Source of the DNA: Eucalyptus grandis
Taxonomy: Eukaryota; Streptophyta; Magnoliopsida; Myrtales; Myrtaceae
Length of the DNA: 64,000 nucleotides
Assembly (NCBI RefSeq): GCF_016545825.1
Contig: NC_052619.1
Coordinates: forward strand, 48,997,090-49,061,089
Reading direction: 5' to 3'
Made by a program: the position numbers and the translations under genes. Under the pieces are notes generated by a model that was not told where the DNA came from, searched no databases, and saw nothing but the letters and a program-made list of their open reading frames with translations. This document shows, piece by piece, positions 1 through 10,365 of this stretch; position 1 is the stretch's first letter, and each line of letters begins with the position of its first letter.

Positions 1-38
1 GAAAAATTGTTGATTTGGCTCAATGAAAAACCAGTATC

Positions 39-120
39 TATGCAAGCTGAACTGTCCATGACATTTATGCATCTCCATATATGCAAGCTGAACTGTCCAT
101 GACATTTATGCATCTCCATA
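39..120. repeat. Perfect 2 x 41 bp tandem duplication
   Basis: Two identical 41-base units lie head to tail (39-79 and 80-120), each starting TATGCAAGCTGAACTG. They sit on the downstream side of the last visible cyclin T exon, so probably in an intron. Perfect identity suggests a recent slippage or an assembly duplication. Confidence 0.9.
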
Positions 121-167
121 GTTTCTGCACCAACATTTCCAATAGAGAGAAGGACTGCGATACTTAC

Positions 168-1627
168 AACAGGGAGTAGATAGGACAAAAAAGAAATGTC
201 CTGTTTGTGAAAGATTTCACAGGATGCCCGCAAGACAGTGTTCAGAGGGCGTGGTGTCTCCTCAGACTTAGCAGCTAGAAACAGAGCAGCAGTGGCAATT
301 AACTGGAACAAATATATCAGTTAAAAAATAGATAATCAAATGAGAACTTACCAGCAAAAAATAACAATAATAAAGAAGAGATTAGACTTAAAGTGAACCA
401 TTTAAACACATCCCAAGGCTGAATTGAACAAGACTACGGAGCATATCAAGAAAAAATTTGTTCGATAACATCAAAAGAATAAAAAATATGAAAAAAATAG
501 TTCCACATCCCCTCATGAAAAATCTGATGGAAAAAACTTCACTTCACAACAACAAAAAACTGTTTTCCACCAGAGTAGATAATTCAATTTATCACCTCAG
601 AGACATGAAAATGGCTTCAAGATGACTCGCCAAAGCACATATATGGCTGAATCATACACAACTTCAGAGCAAATCACGGAAGAGGTTTGAATGCCTTTAA
701 ATTCTCCCAGAGAGAGAGAGACAGAGAGAGAAAGATCCATCAAGACATTTGTAATAAGAAAGCTCCATGTTGCTCATAGAAGTACCTTTTACAACTAGAT
801 CACTTACTATAATTCAAGAACATTAAATTCATTAGGCTTAAAATATTCTTAGGATATAAAAGATATTGGGAAACTCACAAATCTATCATGGCAAGCATGA
901 GACCTTCGGACAAAAAACCGGTGGCAAAGAACCATGGCAGTTCCGATGGTGGTCTGGGGCCTGCATTCAATAACCAATTTTCTTAGCATAATATAGAGTA
1001 ACTGATTTCAGGAAGCATTGGTACTAATCATAAAACAGAAATATTCAAGATGAAGCCACTTGCATCTACTTATCTGCAGCATAACAAGTAAGTATAGTGC
1101 AGAACAAAAAGGACTTACAAGTCGAGACGCGATCCAAGATCTTGAAGAAATGCACAATACGAGTATCGCAATTGGGTTTCTCGTAACACATCGATGCCAT
1201 CCTTTCTAGATGGAGAAATTCTCTCAATCTCATCCCTTGACATAAATACCACCTCATCATCCTCTAGTCGAGACCTGTCACGCTTCCCACTACTGGAAGT
1301 AGATGCATCTGCGTTTATCCTCGCAGGAAGAGGTATTCTATTCTTCCAAGCAGATGCGTTATCATAAGCTTCCCACGAGGACGATGAATATTTTCTTCTT
1401 TTCATGGAAGGCACATCACTGGACCTCATACGTTCAAAGTTGAATTTGTCAACAGGTTCCCTGATTTCCCTGGAGTTCCCATGGAAACTGTCATAATTTC
1501 CATAATAACCGTTGTTTCTGTTTCTGGTTCGGTAATTATTATTGCTGAAGCTGCTTATACTGGAGGGCCAACAACCGTCATGGTAGGTACCTCCTTTCAT
1601 GTCATAATTCCTCGCAAAGGACATCAT
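168..1627 (-). CDS. CYCT1: Cyclin T (P-TEFb-type cyclin), N-terminal half, 3 coding exons, cut by window edge
   Basis: This is the regulatory cyclin of a CDK9/CDKC-type kinase that phosphorylates RNA polymerase II, so a nuclear protein. The visible coding exons are 1115-1627 (ends near 1116), 879-960 and 168-302; the rest lies left of the window. Exon 1 encodes a Ser/Asn-rich leader and then the conserved cyclin T entry around [19 protein letters not shown] and [11 protein letters not shown]. Exon 2 carries [20 protein letters not shown] and exon 3 [16 protein letters not shown], the heart of the first cyclin box. Splice sites are GTAAGT, GTGAG and GTAAGT with CAG acceptors, and phases join without a break. 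I chose ATG 1627 or 1624 because a TTGCAG acceptor lies just upstream, which makes the longer reading from 1681 intronic. A non-coding first exon probably lies near 2495. Family assignment is firm; the subtype is not. Confidence 0.9.
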
Positions 1628-2494
1628 TCCTGCAAGTTCCATCCATATCAAGGAAAATTTCAGAGGAAGAATAGCGGCCATGTGATCATTGCATCAGGCT
1701 TCATGGATAGCCAAAACTGCCTTAAACCTCGCCTAAATCCAGTAACAACTATGGTATTATTAAAATCCAGGATATTACGGACTTAACTGCTAAATCGAGA
1801 CTTGATGTTTCTCACGCGTCAATCAACGGACTTTAATTTATTTTTCCCCACAAAATTAACATAAGGCAAGGGAATTAAAGCAATTGCAAACAAAACCTAC
1901 CATCCTTAAGAAAAGGGATAGTTTCGTTTACAGTCATCAATTACTATTGACTAGAACAAGGTGATCTGAACAATTTACAAAATCTACAACCCGCAGAAAG
2001 AAGCTGGTCAATAATCCCTCACCAACTATTAAACCCACTCCCCTCTATTACTTCAAGATTCCAAATTGACCACGGCAATCAACCAAAAAGACGGTTAATC
2101 AGCTCAGCAACAACAAATCACGCGTCGCCACACGGAAAATCTCCCCGGAAAAAAAAAATCACGACGCCGGTCGGGGAAGGAGCGACTCCCGCGTCCGCAT
2201 AGAAATCAAAAACCCCTCGGATCTACCCAGCGCCCACCCACTCGCCGAAACCGCAAATCGAACACGAAAACGTGCTCAAAATCCCATATTTGACCGATCT
2301 TCGCACGGAGCGAAGCAGATCGGAGGCACGAGATCATGCCCGATCAAGACGACCGGCCTCGAAATCAAAGAACGCCTCGAAAACCACCGAATTCCGCGAG
2401 CCCCAGGAACAAAAATTCCCCCAAATCCAGCGCCCCGCCCAAAAAAAAAAAAAGGAAAAAGAAAAAGAAAAACCGAAAGATGAAGCGATTTACC

Positions 2495-2720
2495 TGGTCA
2501 AACGGGGCGTTTCCAAAGCTTCCCACGCGGAATCGAGATCTCGATTCGAAGGCAGCAACAGGCGAGATTGCAAACGCTGCAGATTGCAAACGCTGGTTAC
2601 GGAGGAGAAGGAGAAGGAGAAGGAGGTGAGGGAGAAGGTGTGATTTGGGGGAGAAAGGGGAGGAAGGTTTCTTGATATTTATGGGAAGAAGAAAGAGGAG
2701 GTGGTGACCTAATTCCTGAA
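2495..2720 (-). other. Probable non-coding first exon and promoter-proximal region of the cyclin T gene
   Basis: Read on the minus strand there is a good splice donor (CCAG/GTAAATCG) at 2495/2494, preceded by a CT-rich stretch (GA-rich on plus, about 2600-2640) typical of plant 5' leaders. The matching acceptor TTGCAG lies just above the cyclin T start at 1628. This would make a leader intron of about 860 bases. It is inferred from splice signals only. Confidence 0.5.
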
Positions 2721-2749
2721 ACGCCAATTGATTCTTTGCATTTAATTTT

Positions 2750-3650
2750 TCTTTCTCGCGTTTTTCGCTCGTCTCCCCTCCGCGTTCGGCAAAAAGCCTA
2801 ATCCACACTTTTCTTGCTTGCTCCTTCGTCTCCTTCTCGGTTGGTGCAGCGCGTGGCGCGTGGTGGTGGATTACGCCCACGCGCGCGACGCGCCCACGCG
2901 CGTGAGCCGAAGACGCTGGACTCGCGACGATCTTGGGCTGTCCTTGGGTGCCAGTCTTGGGCGTTTGGTTTCACTTTTCAGAAATCATTGGAAGAATGTA
3001 AATATCTTTGAGATAAAGGGATTTTGCGAAATCTTAGATTGTTTTTAGCAAACTAAAACTGAAAAGTGATTTAGGAAAATGCAAAACTATTTGATAAACT
3101 TGTATTTGAAAAGCTATTTGGTGTGACCAAATTAAATGTTTTAGTTTAAGTATTTTTAAATTTGCAAAAAAGAAATAATGAGTATATAATATTTTACATT
3201 TTCATGTTGAAAGTAATATAAAAGATACATATTAGTAAATTTATTTAAAAATTATATTAAAAGAATTTGATTATAAATTAAATGCAAAACTTAACTTTTA
3301 GCTTAAAATTCTTTTAGGTTTGTTTTTAACTTTGAATATTTTTTTAATTATTGCAGTATTAATCATCTTCGTTAATTAATGATTATTCTAGTGTATTGAT
3401 AAAAAGTTTGGCTATTGATTGTCAAAAGATAAAAATGATATAAAAAATGAAAGTGAACTTATTCGGTGGATGGTAAAGCGACCGATTGTAGATGCTAATT
3501 TTTGGAGTAAGCACCGCATATAAAAGGGAGGTCCTAATTAAGAGAAATAAAACCAAGTCTCTCTCATACAAATTTGACTAGAAAGAGTCATTTCATGATA
3601 GTAAACATGGTTATATATGTCCGGAAAAAAGAAATACGTTATACTTAGTA
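2750..3650. other. Intergenic DNA with a CG-rich dispersed repeat piece
   Basis: No gene is visible. At about 2870-2960 a CG-rich block (ACGCGCGCGACGCG and then TCTTGGGCTGTCCTTGGG) resembles blocks near 10680-10790 and 9240-9275, so it is a dispersed repeat fragment. From 3000 to 3650 the DNA is AT-rich and may include the 3' terminal region of the Harbinger element; no terminal inverted repeat could be placed. Confidence 0.5.
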
Positions 3651-3659
3651 TTACAAATC

Positions 3660-4946
3660 TCAACGACTTTGTAAACTTATCGCTATTTCATCACGTAAAA
3701 AAGCCATGTCCGGAAATGCATACAAATTTGAAGTATCCACCCCTTCATTTGCATCATCATGGTCAACTGAATATCCATAATCGGGATCTAATTCTGCTTG
3801 TTCAAAATCCGTATCAGTCACGTTATTTCTCCGTATATAATTGTGCAAAGTCATTGCCGCTACCACAATTTGCACTTGCTTCTCATAGGGATAACTTGGC
3901 ATAGTAGTTAAAATCCTTCACTTATGTTTTAATACACCAAATGCTCGCTCAATTGTCGAGTGTAGCGAGGGATGGGCACGGTTGAACACTTCTTGATATT
4001 CCGTAGGTGAAGGACCTTCTTGAAACTCTGGCAAATTATATCTAACTTCTTTATATAGCTCCAAATAACCAGTAGGATTTAGATATCCAGCATCTACTAA
4101 GTAATATGTACCTACATATATATATGTAAATTTATATATATATTGTAAATTTAATCAACATATGCCATTTAGGATGTATCTAAACCATTGACTAACATAC
4201 CTGGAGGAGGATGGGGAAAATTTGCGTCACGTCTTCCAATAGCTTCATAAAAGATACGGGTATCATGAGCTTGTCCCTCCCGACCGACCCAAACATAGAC
4301 AAATTCCATATTAAAATTACATATGACTAACACGTTTTGAGTTGTTGTTCCTTTTCGACCAATAAAACGAATTTGATCATACTTAGGTACAACCGCTGGA
4401 ATATGTGTGCCGTCAATAGCTCAAATGCAATCCTTAAAATATGGATAAAATCGTCAATCTTTCTTGATCTTCTCTAGAACTTTTCTATATTGTGGATCAA
4501 TTGGTTGGATCAAATCTTTTCCCATATCGCATACTTTATCTAAAACTAAGTTAAAGTGCCTACTTATGGTTTTCCTGGAGCGTTGAAAACGCTCTTGTGC
4601 CTAATCTATTACCTATACCATGTCCTAGAATATGAAGGAACATACCAACCATTTCTCTAACATCAATATTCCTAGATCCTTGAAGGCCATAACGTGTTAC
4701 TAAATCATGCGTTAAATTGTCAAATACAATCTTATGCATTCTAAACATATTGTAGCACATTATCGGATTAGCATCTTTGCCAATCAACTCTTTTAACCAT
4801 ACATAACCTGTATATGTTGAGGTCATGCAAGGTTGTTTGCAAAGATTGGTCGCTTAATAAAGAATTGCAGCTTGAGTGACTGAGATAAGATCCCATAATT
4901 CATTTTCCTCTTGCTCATGATTTTCCCTTGAATGTGAATCATCCAT
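3660..4946 (-). pseudogene. Harbinger transposase (HARBI1-like, DDE_Tnp_4) pseudogene
   Basis: The reading starts at ATG 4946 (MDDSHSRENHEQEEN) and ends at TGA 3660-3662. Family landmarks are the helix-rich N-terminal part with NIDVREMVGMFLHILGHG, the first catalytic Asp in AIDGTHIPAVV near 4412, the second in YYLVDAGY near 4100, and the catalytic Glu in STIERAFGVLKHK near 3930. A small intron (donor after PHPPPG near 4200, acceptor near 4110) splits the catalytic region. Damage seen: a TAA near 4855, a one-base frame slip near 4597, a TGA near 4455, a TGA at 4421-4423 just before the first catalytic Asp, and a TGA at 3918-3920 where the family has Trp. All three catalytic residues survive, so the decay looks like simple neutral drift. 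Confidence 0.88.
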
Positions 4947-5421
4947 AACTACTTCAAGTAACCAAATATAAAAAGAAACAATGTATTAACCACATAAATC
5001 CTCCATAACTGTTTTAAATAACAAAATATAAAGAGAAACAACATATTAACCATCACATATATGCAAATTATCACATTAAGAGATTACCAAATGAAAACAA
5101 TTCTAACATCAAACGTAAATTGAAATTAGGTTCACAAAGGCTGTAAATAAAGATCCATAGATGGAAACAAAGTGGAATTACTAAGCTTCAAACATGAAAA
5201 TAATAAGATGCTAACATCCTCCTATCTACGAAGACTTGATTCTTTTCTTATCTCATATTTGAGATACTTTACTTTCTTTGCATCATCTTTTAAGCTTATG
5301 AAAACTTGCCTATTGTCTATCTTTTCCTTTAAATGAGAAATTGAAAAAAAGTACAAGTCTTCATCTTCCACAATCTCAGGTATGGAATCCAATATCTCTA
5401 TAAGGTCCTCATAATGACCGA

Positions 5422-6210
5422 CTAAGCGGTTGCATTGGATGCAGCACTGGTAGTACTCCTGCTCTCAACAACTGTAAGCAACCTGTTAATTTGTGTTCCT
5501 AGCTCCTCTTTTGTGCTCATTTTTTTTTTATCTTTCTTACCTCGAGCTTGCATCTTTGAAGTCTGTGTGGCTCTCTTACGAGTTTGAGTTCCAGTTGGTT
5601 CATCCACATGATCCTCCAAGTTTTCATCAGTAGACCCTACAACATCATCGATATCAGGTTGTGTGGTCTCCACATCATTATCAACAGATAAACCTTGTCC
5701 AGGATTCCATGTGATTCCTCCAGTAGCAACTGTATCTCTGAACATCATATCTAACTTTACTTCAAGATCAGGATGTATACCTTTCATCCTAAAAGCCTTA
5801 AACTTTGGATTAGCCTGTTATAATGAAGCATTTGCATAAGTTGTAGACTTTAGAGGTAAGCTTAATATGAAAGAAAAAAAAGAAGTGAGGAAAACTTGAA
5901 TTTTACGCTCCCACCATTCGTCACTCGCATCAATGGTTTTCTTCCTTGAATCCTATCCTAATCCAGTTTCCTTGTAAAGCAATGACCTCCATCTTTTCCA
6001 TTCTCTCTTGAGGTTATCCCACTTACTTTTCATTTTTTGTTTATCATATTTTTTGTCCGTTAGCTCCTCAAACTTACTAATTATGACTGTCCATCCATCT
6101 CTTTTGTTGTTTGTAGGACGATTGCCTTTTTCAATTTGTTCGATGCACAAATTACAAAAGATTTCTACATCTTCCGAGCTCCAAAATGCATTTTCCTTTG
6201 ATAAACTCAT
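5422..6210 (-). pseudogene. Harbinger second protein, Myb/SANT-like DNA-binding, pseudogene
   Basis: The first exon starts at ATG 6210 and shows the Myb/SANT-like pattern of plant Harbinger partner proteins: FWSSEDVEIFCNLCIEQI, then DGWTVIISKFEELT and KMKSKWDNLKREWKRW. An in-frame TAG at 5953-5955 replaces what is usually Trp before DSRKKTIDASDEWWERK. An intron then follows (about 5890-5818), and the second exon reads ANPKFKAFRMKGIHPDLE through a low-complexity acidic and Lys-rich tail to a stop at 5422. With only one stop it is better kept than the transposase. It binds element ends and helps recruit the transposase in related systems; that role is family knowledge. Confidence 0.8.
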
Positions 6211-6407
6211 CTTCTAGTAAAGTGACATGAACAAATTTAAGAGACACAAACAAACAAGATCAACCACTTAAGCCCTCTCTTATTAAAAAACTAAAAGATA
6301 TTCACTTAAAGAAAAGAAAACTAACATTGAGAAAAAATAAGGACACACAAAAACATTATACTTGCATAAAAAATCCTTGATGGTTCGTCGGTTAAACTCT
6401 TTTACAT

Positions 6408-6560
6408 ACTCACATTAAAGTACTAGATTACAACAGCACTTTGTTAAGCACTCCCAAAGTTTCCATTTCAAGAGGTTCTCTTATTTCTCACCTAAGTAAG
6501 TCCTTTGCTAAACCCTAAACTTCTTTCACCAAGTACAGCATGACCTATTGAACACCGCAA
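6408..6560. repeat. Direct repeat of about 150 bp, copy 1
   Basis: The sequence from ACTCACATTAAAGTACTAG to about CTATTGAACACC recurs at 7766-7915 in the same orientation with few differences. The two copies flank the Tourist-like element at 6605-7493. They could be remains of a local tandem duplication or the terminal repeats of a very small retroelement; I saw no clear TG...CA ends or primer-binding site. Confidence 0.85.
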
Positions 6561-6604
6561 ATAACCAGCACATGCTGAAAATGGATTCCGGGCGTAAGCC
6601 ATTA

Positions 6605-7493
6605 GGCTCTGTTTGGCAACGTGCCCAAAGGTGTGAGATTCCGATTTTTTGTTCCCAGAATCGGTTTGGGACGAGAATCGCGTTTGGTAAATTTTTGTTC
6701 AGGAACGATTTTGGACAAGATTTAAGAATCAAAAAATTTTGATTCTACGTCCGAGATTCAGAAAAAGAATCAAAGCATAAAACCCTTGGTTGCCATCCGC
6801 CATCGCCGCCGCCGTCCGCCACCGCCCGCCGCCCACCACCGCCCGCCGCCGTCCGCCGGTCGCCGGAGGCTCGCCGAGCCGGGGGCGAGGTCCGCGAGCT
6901 CGCGGGAGGCAAGCCCGGCCACCGGCGAGGCCGGGCCTTGCCAAATCCCGGCCTCGGCGAGGCCGAGCCTCGCCGGTGGCGGGCCGAGCCTTACCCGGCC
7001 GGCGAGGCCGGCCTAGCCACCGGCGGGCCGGGCGAGCCTCGCCCGGCCACCGGCGAGGCCGGGCGAGCCTCGCTCGGCGGCGAGGCTCGGCGACAGCAGC
7101 CGACCTCGCCGAGGGTCGGCGACGCTCGGTGAGCGTCGCCGGCCCTCGTCTGGCCAGTCGCCGGTCCGGCGACCGGCCAAATGAAGAAGAAGAAGAAGAA
7201 GAATAGAAAAAAAAAAAAGAAAAAAAAAAAAAAAAAAAAAAAAGAGGAAAAAAGAAAAGAAAAAAGTAAAAAAAATAAAGAAATTATTTAAATTTTATTT
7301 TAAAATCAAAAGAAATTAATTTGGAACAGAATCAATTAATACGGTACCAAACGCAATTCTATTCCAGAATCAAAAATTTTAAACAGTTACCAAACGCGCT
7401 TTTTACTCGGGAATCGGTTCACGGGAACGAGAATCAAAAATAATCATTTCTAGTCGAATCGGCTCAGGAACATAATCGTTGCCAAACGCGCCC
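6605..7493. mobile_element. Tourist-like (Harbinger-type) MITE with GC-rich core, copy 1
   Basis: The element is flanked by TTA at 6602-6604 and 7494-7496. Its termini are inverted: GGCTCTGTTTGGCAACG on the left, and GGGCGCGTTTGGCAACG when the right end is read in reverse. The TTA duplication and GGnnnTGTTTGG termini are hallmarks of Tourist/PIF-Harbinger elements. Subterminal DNA is AT-rich with repeated GAATC/GGAACG words. The centre (about 6790-7180) is extremely GC-rich with many CGGCGAGGC and CGAGCCTCG words, followed by a poly-purine/poly-A run. It encodes nothing convincing: the readings through the core are low-complexity Arg/Pro/Ala. It may have been mobilised by a Harbinger transposase. 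Confidence 0.9.
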
Positions 7494-7765
7494 TTAAACT
7501 ATAGCTAATACATTCTGAATAGGACATTATCCTTGATATAGACCAGCAAAAGCATTGCATAACGTGCTGCAAATCATAAAGAATGCACGTGAATAACGTG
7601 CTGCATATCAGATTGACAGAAAGAGAGATGGATAAAGTCAACAGACGCAATATATTAGTTGTATCATATATTTATGACAGCAAAAACAATAGGCAGTCCA
7701 AACTCTCTTAACTTTACATCATCAACATGATATATGTACACCTCAGACCAATAAAGAATGCACAC

Positions 7766-7915
7766 TCACATTAAAGTACTAGATTACAACAACACTTTGT
7801 TAAGCACTCCCAAAGTTTTCATTTCAAGAGGTTCTCTTATTTCTCACCTAAAAAAGTCATTCGCTAAACCCTAAACTTCTTTCACCAAGTACGGCATGAC
7901 CTATTGAACACCACA
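7766..7915. repeat. Direct repeat of about 150 bp, copy 2
   Basis: This is the second copy of the sequence at 6408-6560, in the same orientation and about 1.36 kb away. DNA between 7497 and 7765 has no recognised gene; short repeated words (ATAACGTGCTGC, AATGCAC) occur near 7560-7610 and 7750. Confidence 0.85.
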
Positions 7916-8399
7916 CACAGTAGCAACTCTCAAAGCTCTCTGGGCACACTAGACTGTAACAACAAGTGGTTAGTACTTTCACCTTCTTGCTTGCCCATAA
8001 AACACCAATTAATATACACCTTACCCCCTTCTAAGATTTTCACCAGTTCAAACTACTCCTAAGAAGCTTCACATGCAAAAATGGCAACCTAGGGGCGTTA
8101 GAGTTTAGCTTCCAAATAGGCATGGAAATGAATTATCGCAACTATGCAAAATGATGACCAGGAAAAAGAACAGTGAAAACTTGCAATTTTGGGACCAAGT
8201 GAAAGCTTTGCCTACGGTAAAAATTGGTACCCATGCGATAACAATGCATCAATCAAAGCAAGCAAGATCGTAGACCAACCTATTGCAGGGTGTGTCGGGG
8301 GTCGGAACGTGAACAAGATCGGAGCACAGGGAAGCCAAGTGATTGCACCACGTCCAAGCTTCGACCCACCCGAACTCGGCGCCACACAACAATTCGTCC

Positions 8400-8970
8400 T
8401 CACCTTCTTCAGTTAGGCGTTCCTGAGAGAAACGAGTTTGCACATAACAGAATGAAAGAGCCCGAAATTCAGCTAGCAAACTCCACCAAGCACACACCCA
8501 TCGCACACCGAACCCTGTATGAAATTCAAGAACCGAAAAACCACAACACTCCTAGATCAATCGAATTCCAAACGAACCGACAACGCCGATCCAACCCCAA
8601 TCACGCGGTTCCAGCGCAGACCCAAGAAAAATAGAATCATACCCACGAATCGAAATTGAACAAACACCCAAACGGACGAACAAGAACAGGGGGAGAAAAG
8701 AGAGAGGGATCGGGTGTGCGAGAGAGAGAGAGAGAGGGAACAAACCGAGAAGACCGATAATAGCGTTTACCATCCAGCGACGAAAAGGAATAAAGAGGGA
8801 GGAAGAGAGAGAGAGAGGGGCATACCAGGTAGAAGAGAGAGGAGAGAAAAAGAATCGGCGAGAGCGGATGCGATGCTGCGAGAATCGGCGAGAACGGATG
8901 CTGCGAGAATCGACAAAAAGAAAAGAGCTTCGCGTGATGGACTGTAGAACAGAGGAGAGGAAAGAGCGTC
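8400..8970 (-). other. CT-rich leader-like region, possible 5' end of an unidentified or lost minus-strand transcript
   Basis: Read on the minus strand this block is strongly CT-rich with several donor-like sites (CTACCTG/GTATGCC near 8826, GGATG/GTAAAC near 8766, GAAGAAG/GTGAGG near 8400) and a duplicated word CGATTCTCGCAGCATC near 8870-8910. That is the look of a plant promoter and spliced leader. No coding exon I recognise follows between 8400 and 7500. It may be a non-coding RNA, the promoter of a lost gene, or chance. Confidence 0.3.
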
Positions 8971-9059
8971 AAGTCGAGAAGGTAGGGTTTTATTTTGGGG
9001 TAGGGTAAAATTGGAGTTTTAACAAAATTTTGAGGGTAAAATGGACAATAAGCAAAAAT

Positions 9060-9205
9060 TTATTAAGCCTCCCATCAGCATTCCAAAGGCAAACATTTTG
9101 CCAAGTAGCCGTTTTTTGAAAGCCGAACCAAACACCCTTAAATTTTTTAAAAGGGCTTTGGGGCTCAAAGCCCTTGGAAAAGCGAACCAAACACCCCCTT
9201 AGCCC
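9060..9205. repeat. Dispersed repeat end with CCAAACACCC termini, copy 1
   Basis: The block from ATTTTGCCAAGTAGCC to GCGAACCAAACACCCCCTTAG contains an internal complementary pair (AAGGGCTTTGG and CAAAGCCCTTGG). A diverged copy lies at about 9985-10105 in the same orientation. Such ends are common in plant non-autonomous DNA elements; the whole element could not be delimited. Confidence 0.55.
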
Positions 9206-9310
9206 AGGTTTGGACCTCACCGAAGTGGAAAACGATACATACGATCTTGGGCTGTCCTTAGGTGCTGGTCTTAGCCCAGTTTCGGAACTCACCAAAGTGG
9301 AAAACGATAC
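9200..9310. repeat. Imperfect tandem duplication, period about 73 bp
   Basis: The phrase AGCCCAG(G)TTTGGACCTCAC followed by AAGTGGAAAACGATACATA occurs at about 9200-9243 and again at about 9274-9312. Between the copies lies the TCTTGGGCTGTCCTTAGG word also seen near 2930 and 10745. Confidence 0.7.
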
Positions 9311-9585
9311 ATATGACCCTAGTCTCTTTTAACTTTTAATTTGTTTAACATAATTTATGAACTTTTATTATATATTCAATTTAATCTCTAAATTATGTGA
9401 AAATATTTAATGTTATCCCTGATCTTAAATTAATTGAATGATTACACCGACCATTTTCATACAATTCAATGATGAAAGCCAAAGTTATTTTGAAAAATAC
9501 GAATTGTACTTGGTAAAAACTCTTTGCAAATAAACTACGAATTCAAGTTACGTTTGGTAAAAAAAACTTTTGTACTTTATTTAAA

Positions 9586-9856
9586 ATGACCCAAACCCTT
9601 CATCAATCGGTGAAAGGTTATGGCCATTGGTGAGCTAGATCTGGTGTCGACAACCTTGGGTTGAGATTGTCGAAGGTCGTGCGACCTCGGGCGACCCTTG
9701 GCACCTACATTTTGCAACCTTGAGCAAGGGTTGTCGAAGGTCATGCGACCTTAGGTGGCTCAAGCAACCTCAATCAATGATCACCAGCACCAAATCTAGC
9801 TTGTTGGCCACCATAGCCTTTTATTGGATTGGGAAAGGGTTTAGGTCATTTTTTAA
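9586..9856. mobile_element. Inverted-repeat (MITE-like) fragment
   Basis: AAAATGACCCAAACCCTTC near 9586-9604 pairs with GAAAGGGTTTAGGTCATTTT near 9834-9855. The interior holds two near-identical GTTGTCGAAGGTC/TGCGACCT words (about 9668 and 9727). It is probably the central hairpin of a non-autonomous element whose outer ends I could not fix. No coding content. Confidence 0.5.
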
Positions 9857-9984
9857 TTTTAAAAAAAATATAACGGTGGACAAAATCGGAAATTTGAAGA
9901 ACTATGAGGGTAGTTTTAAAAGAAAAAAAAAACTAGTTTTGACATTTGATCAAATAGTGAAAGCTAATTCTAACTAATATTGTG

Positions 9985-10105
9985 TTTTCAACTTTCTCAA
10001 TGCCAGCATTTAGCCAAAAGGCCCTTAGGAAAACTTACCAAACACTCGAGCATTTCCCTAAGGGGCTTGAAGGCCGAAAATCCTTTGATAAAGCTATACC
10101 AAACA
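9985..10105. repeat. Dispersed repeat end with CCAAACAC termini, copy 2
   Basis: This is the diverged partner of 9060-9205, ending ATACCAAACACACCTAAAG. It is followed at 10130-10270 by an AT-rich block (AAAAGTTTATGAATTATA, AATTAAAAGTTGATGAACTA) of a type that also recurs near 9320, 21320, 24640 and 29720. Confidence 0.5.
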
Positions 10106-10365
10106 CACCTAAAGACTATATTGAATATGCACCAAAAGTTTATGAATTATAAAATTAAAAGTTTATAGATCATATTAAATAGTGAGATAAAGTTTATGTA
10201 TCATATTGAACAAATTAAAAGTTGATGAACTATATTGAAAATTTTATTAAAGTTCAATGACCATTTATGTTATTATCCCGATCGAAATCTATGGTTTTCT
10301 TTCTCTCTTCATTTCTAGAAAAAATCTCTCTCCTCTAACCTTTGCCATTTTTCTTCTTCTACTTG

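Larger units (their letters stand above)
3657..6230 (-). mobile_element. Decayed PIF/Harbinger DNA transposon retaining both of its genes
   Basis: Two genes typical of plant PIF/Harbinger elements lie in the same orientation: a DDE transposase relic (3660-4946) and a Myb/SANT-like DNA-binding protein relic (5422-6210). In this superfamily both proteins are needed for transposition. Both are broken by stop codons and one frameshift, so the copy should be dead. Coordinates cover only the recognisable genes. True ends are probably further out (about 3.0-3.5 kb and 6.25-6.4 kb), but I could not find matching termini flanked by the expected TTA/TAA duplication. Confidence 0.85.

Noticed and set aside
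2365..2880. 171-codon minus reading across the cyclin T upstream region
   Set aside because: Low-complexity (Phe and Leu runs from purine/pyrimidine tracts) and overlaps the probable leader exon; no domain.
6786..7206. Arg/Pro/Ala-rich readings in the MITE core
   Set aside because: They are translations of a GC-rich repeat on several frames at once; the sister element at 25829-26316 shows different readings.
8637..8972. 111-codon minus reading rich in Ser, Leu and Phe
   Set aside because: It follows a CT-rich leader-like tract and has no conserved feature.
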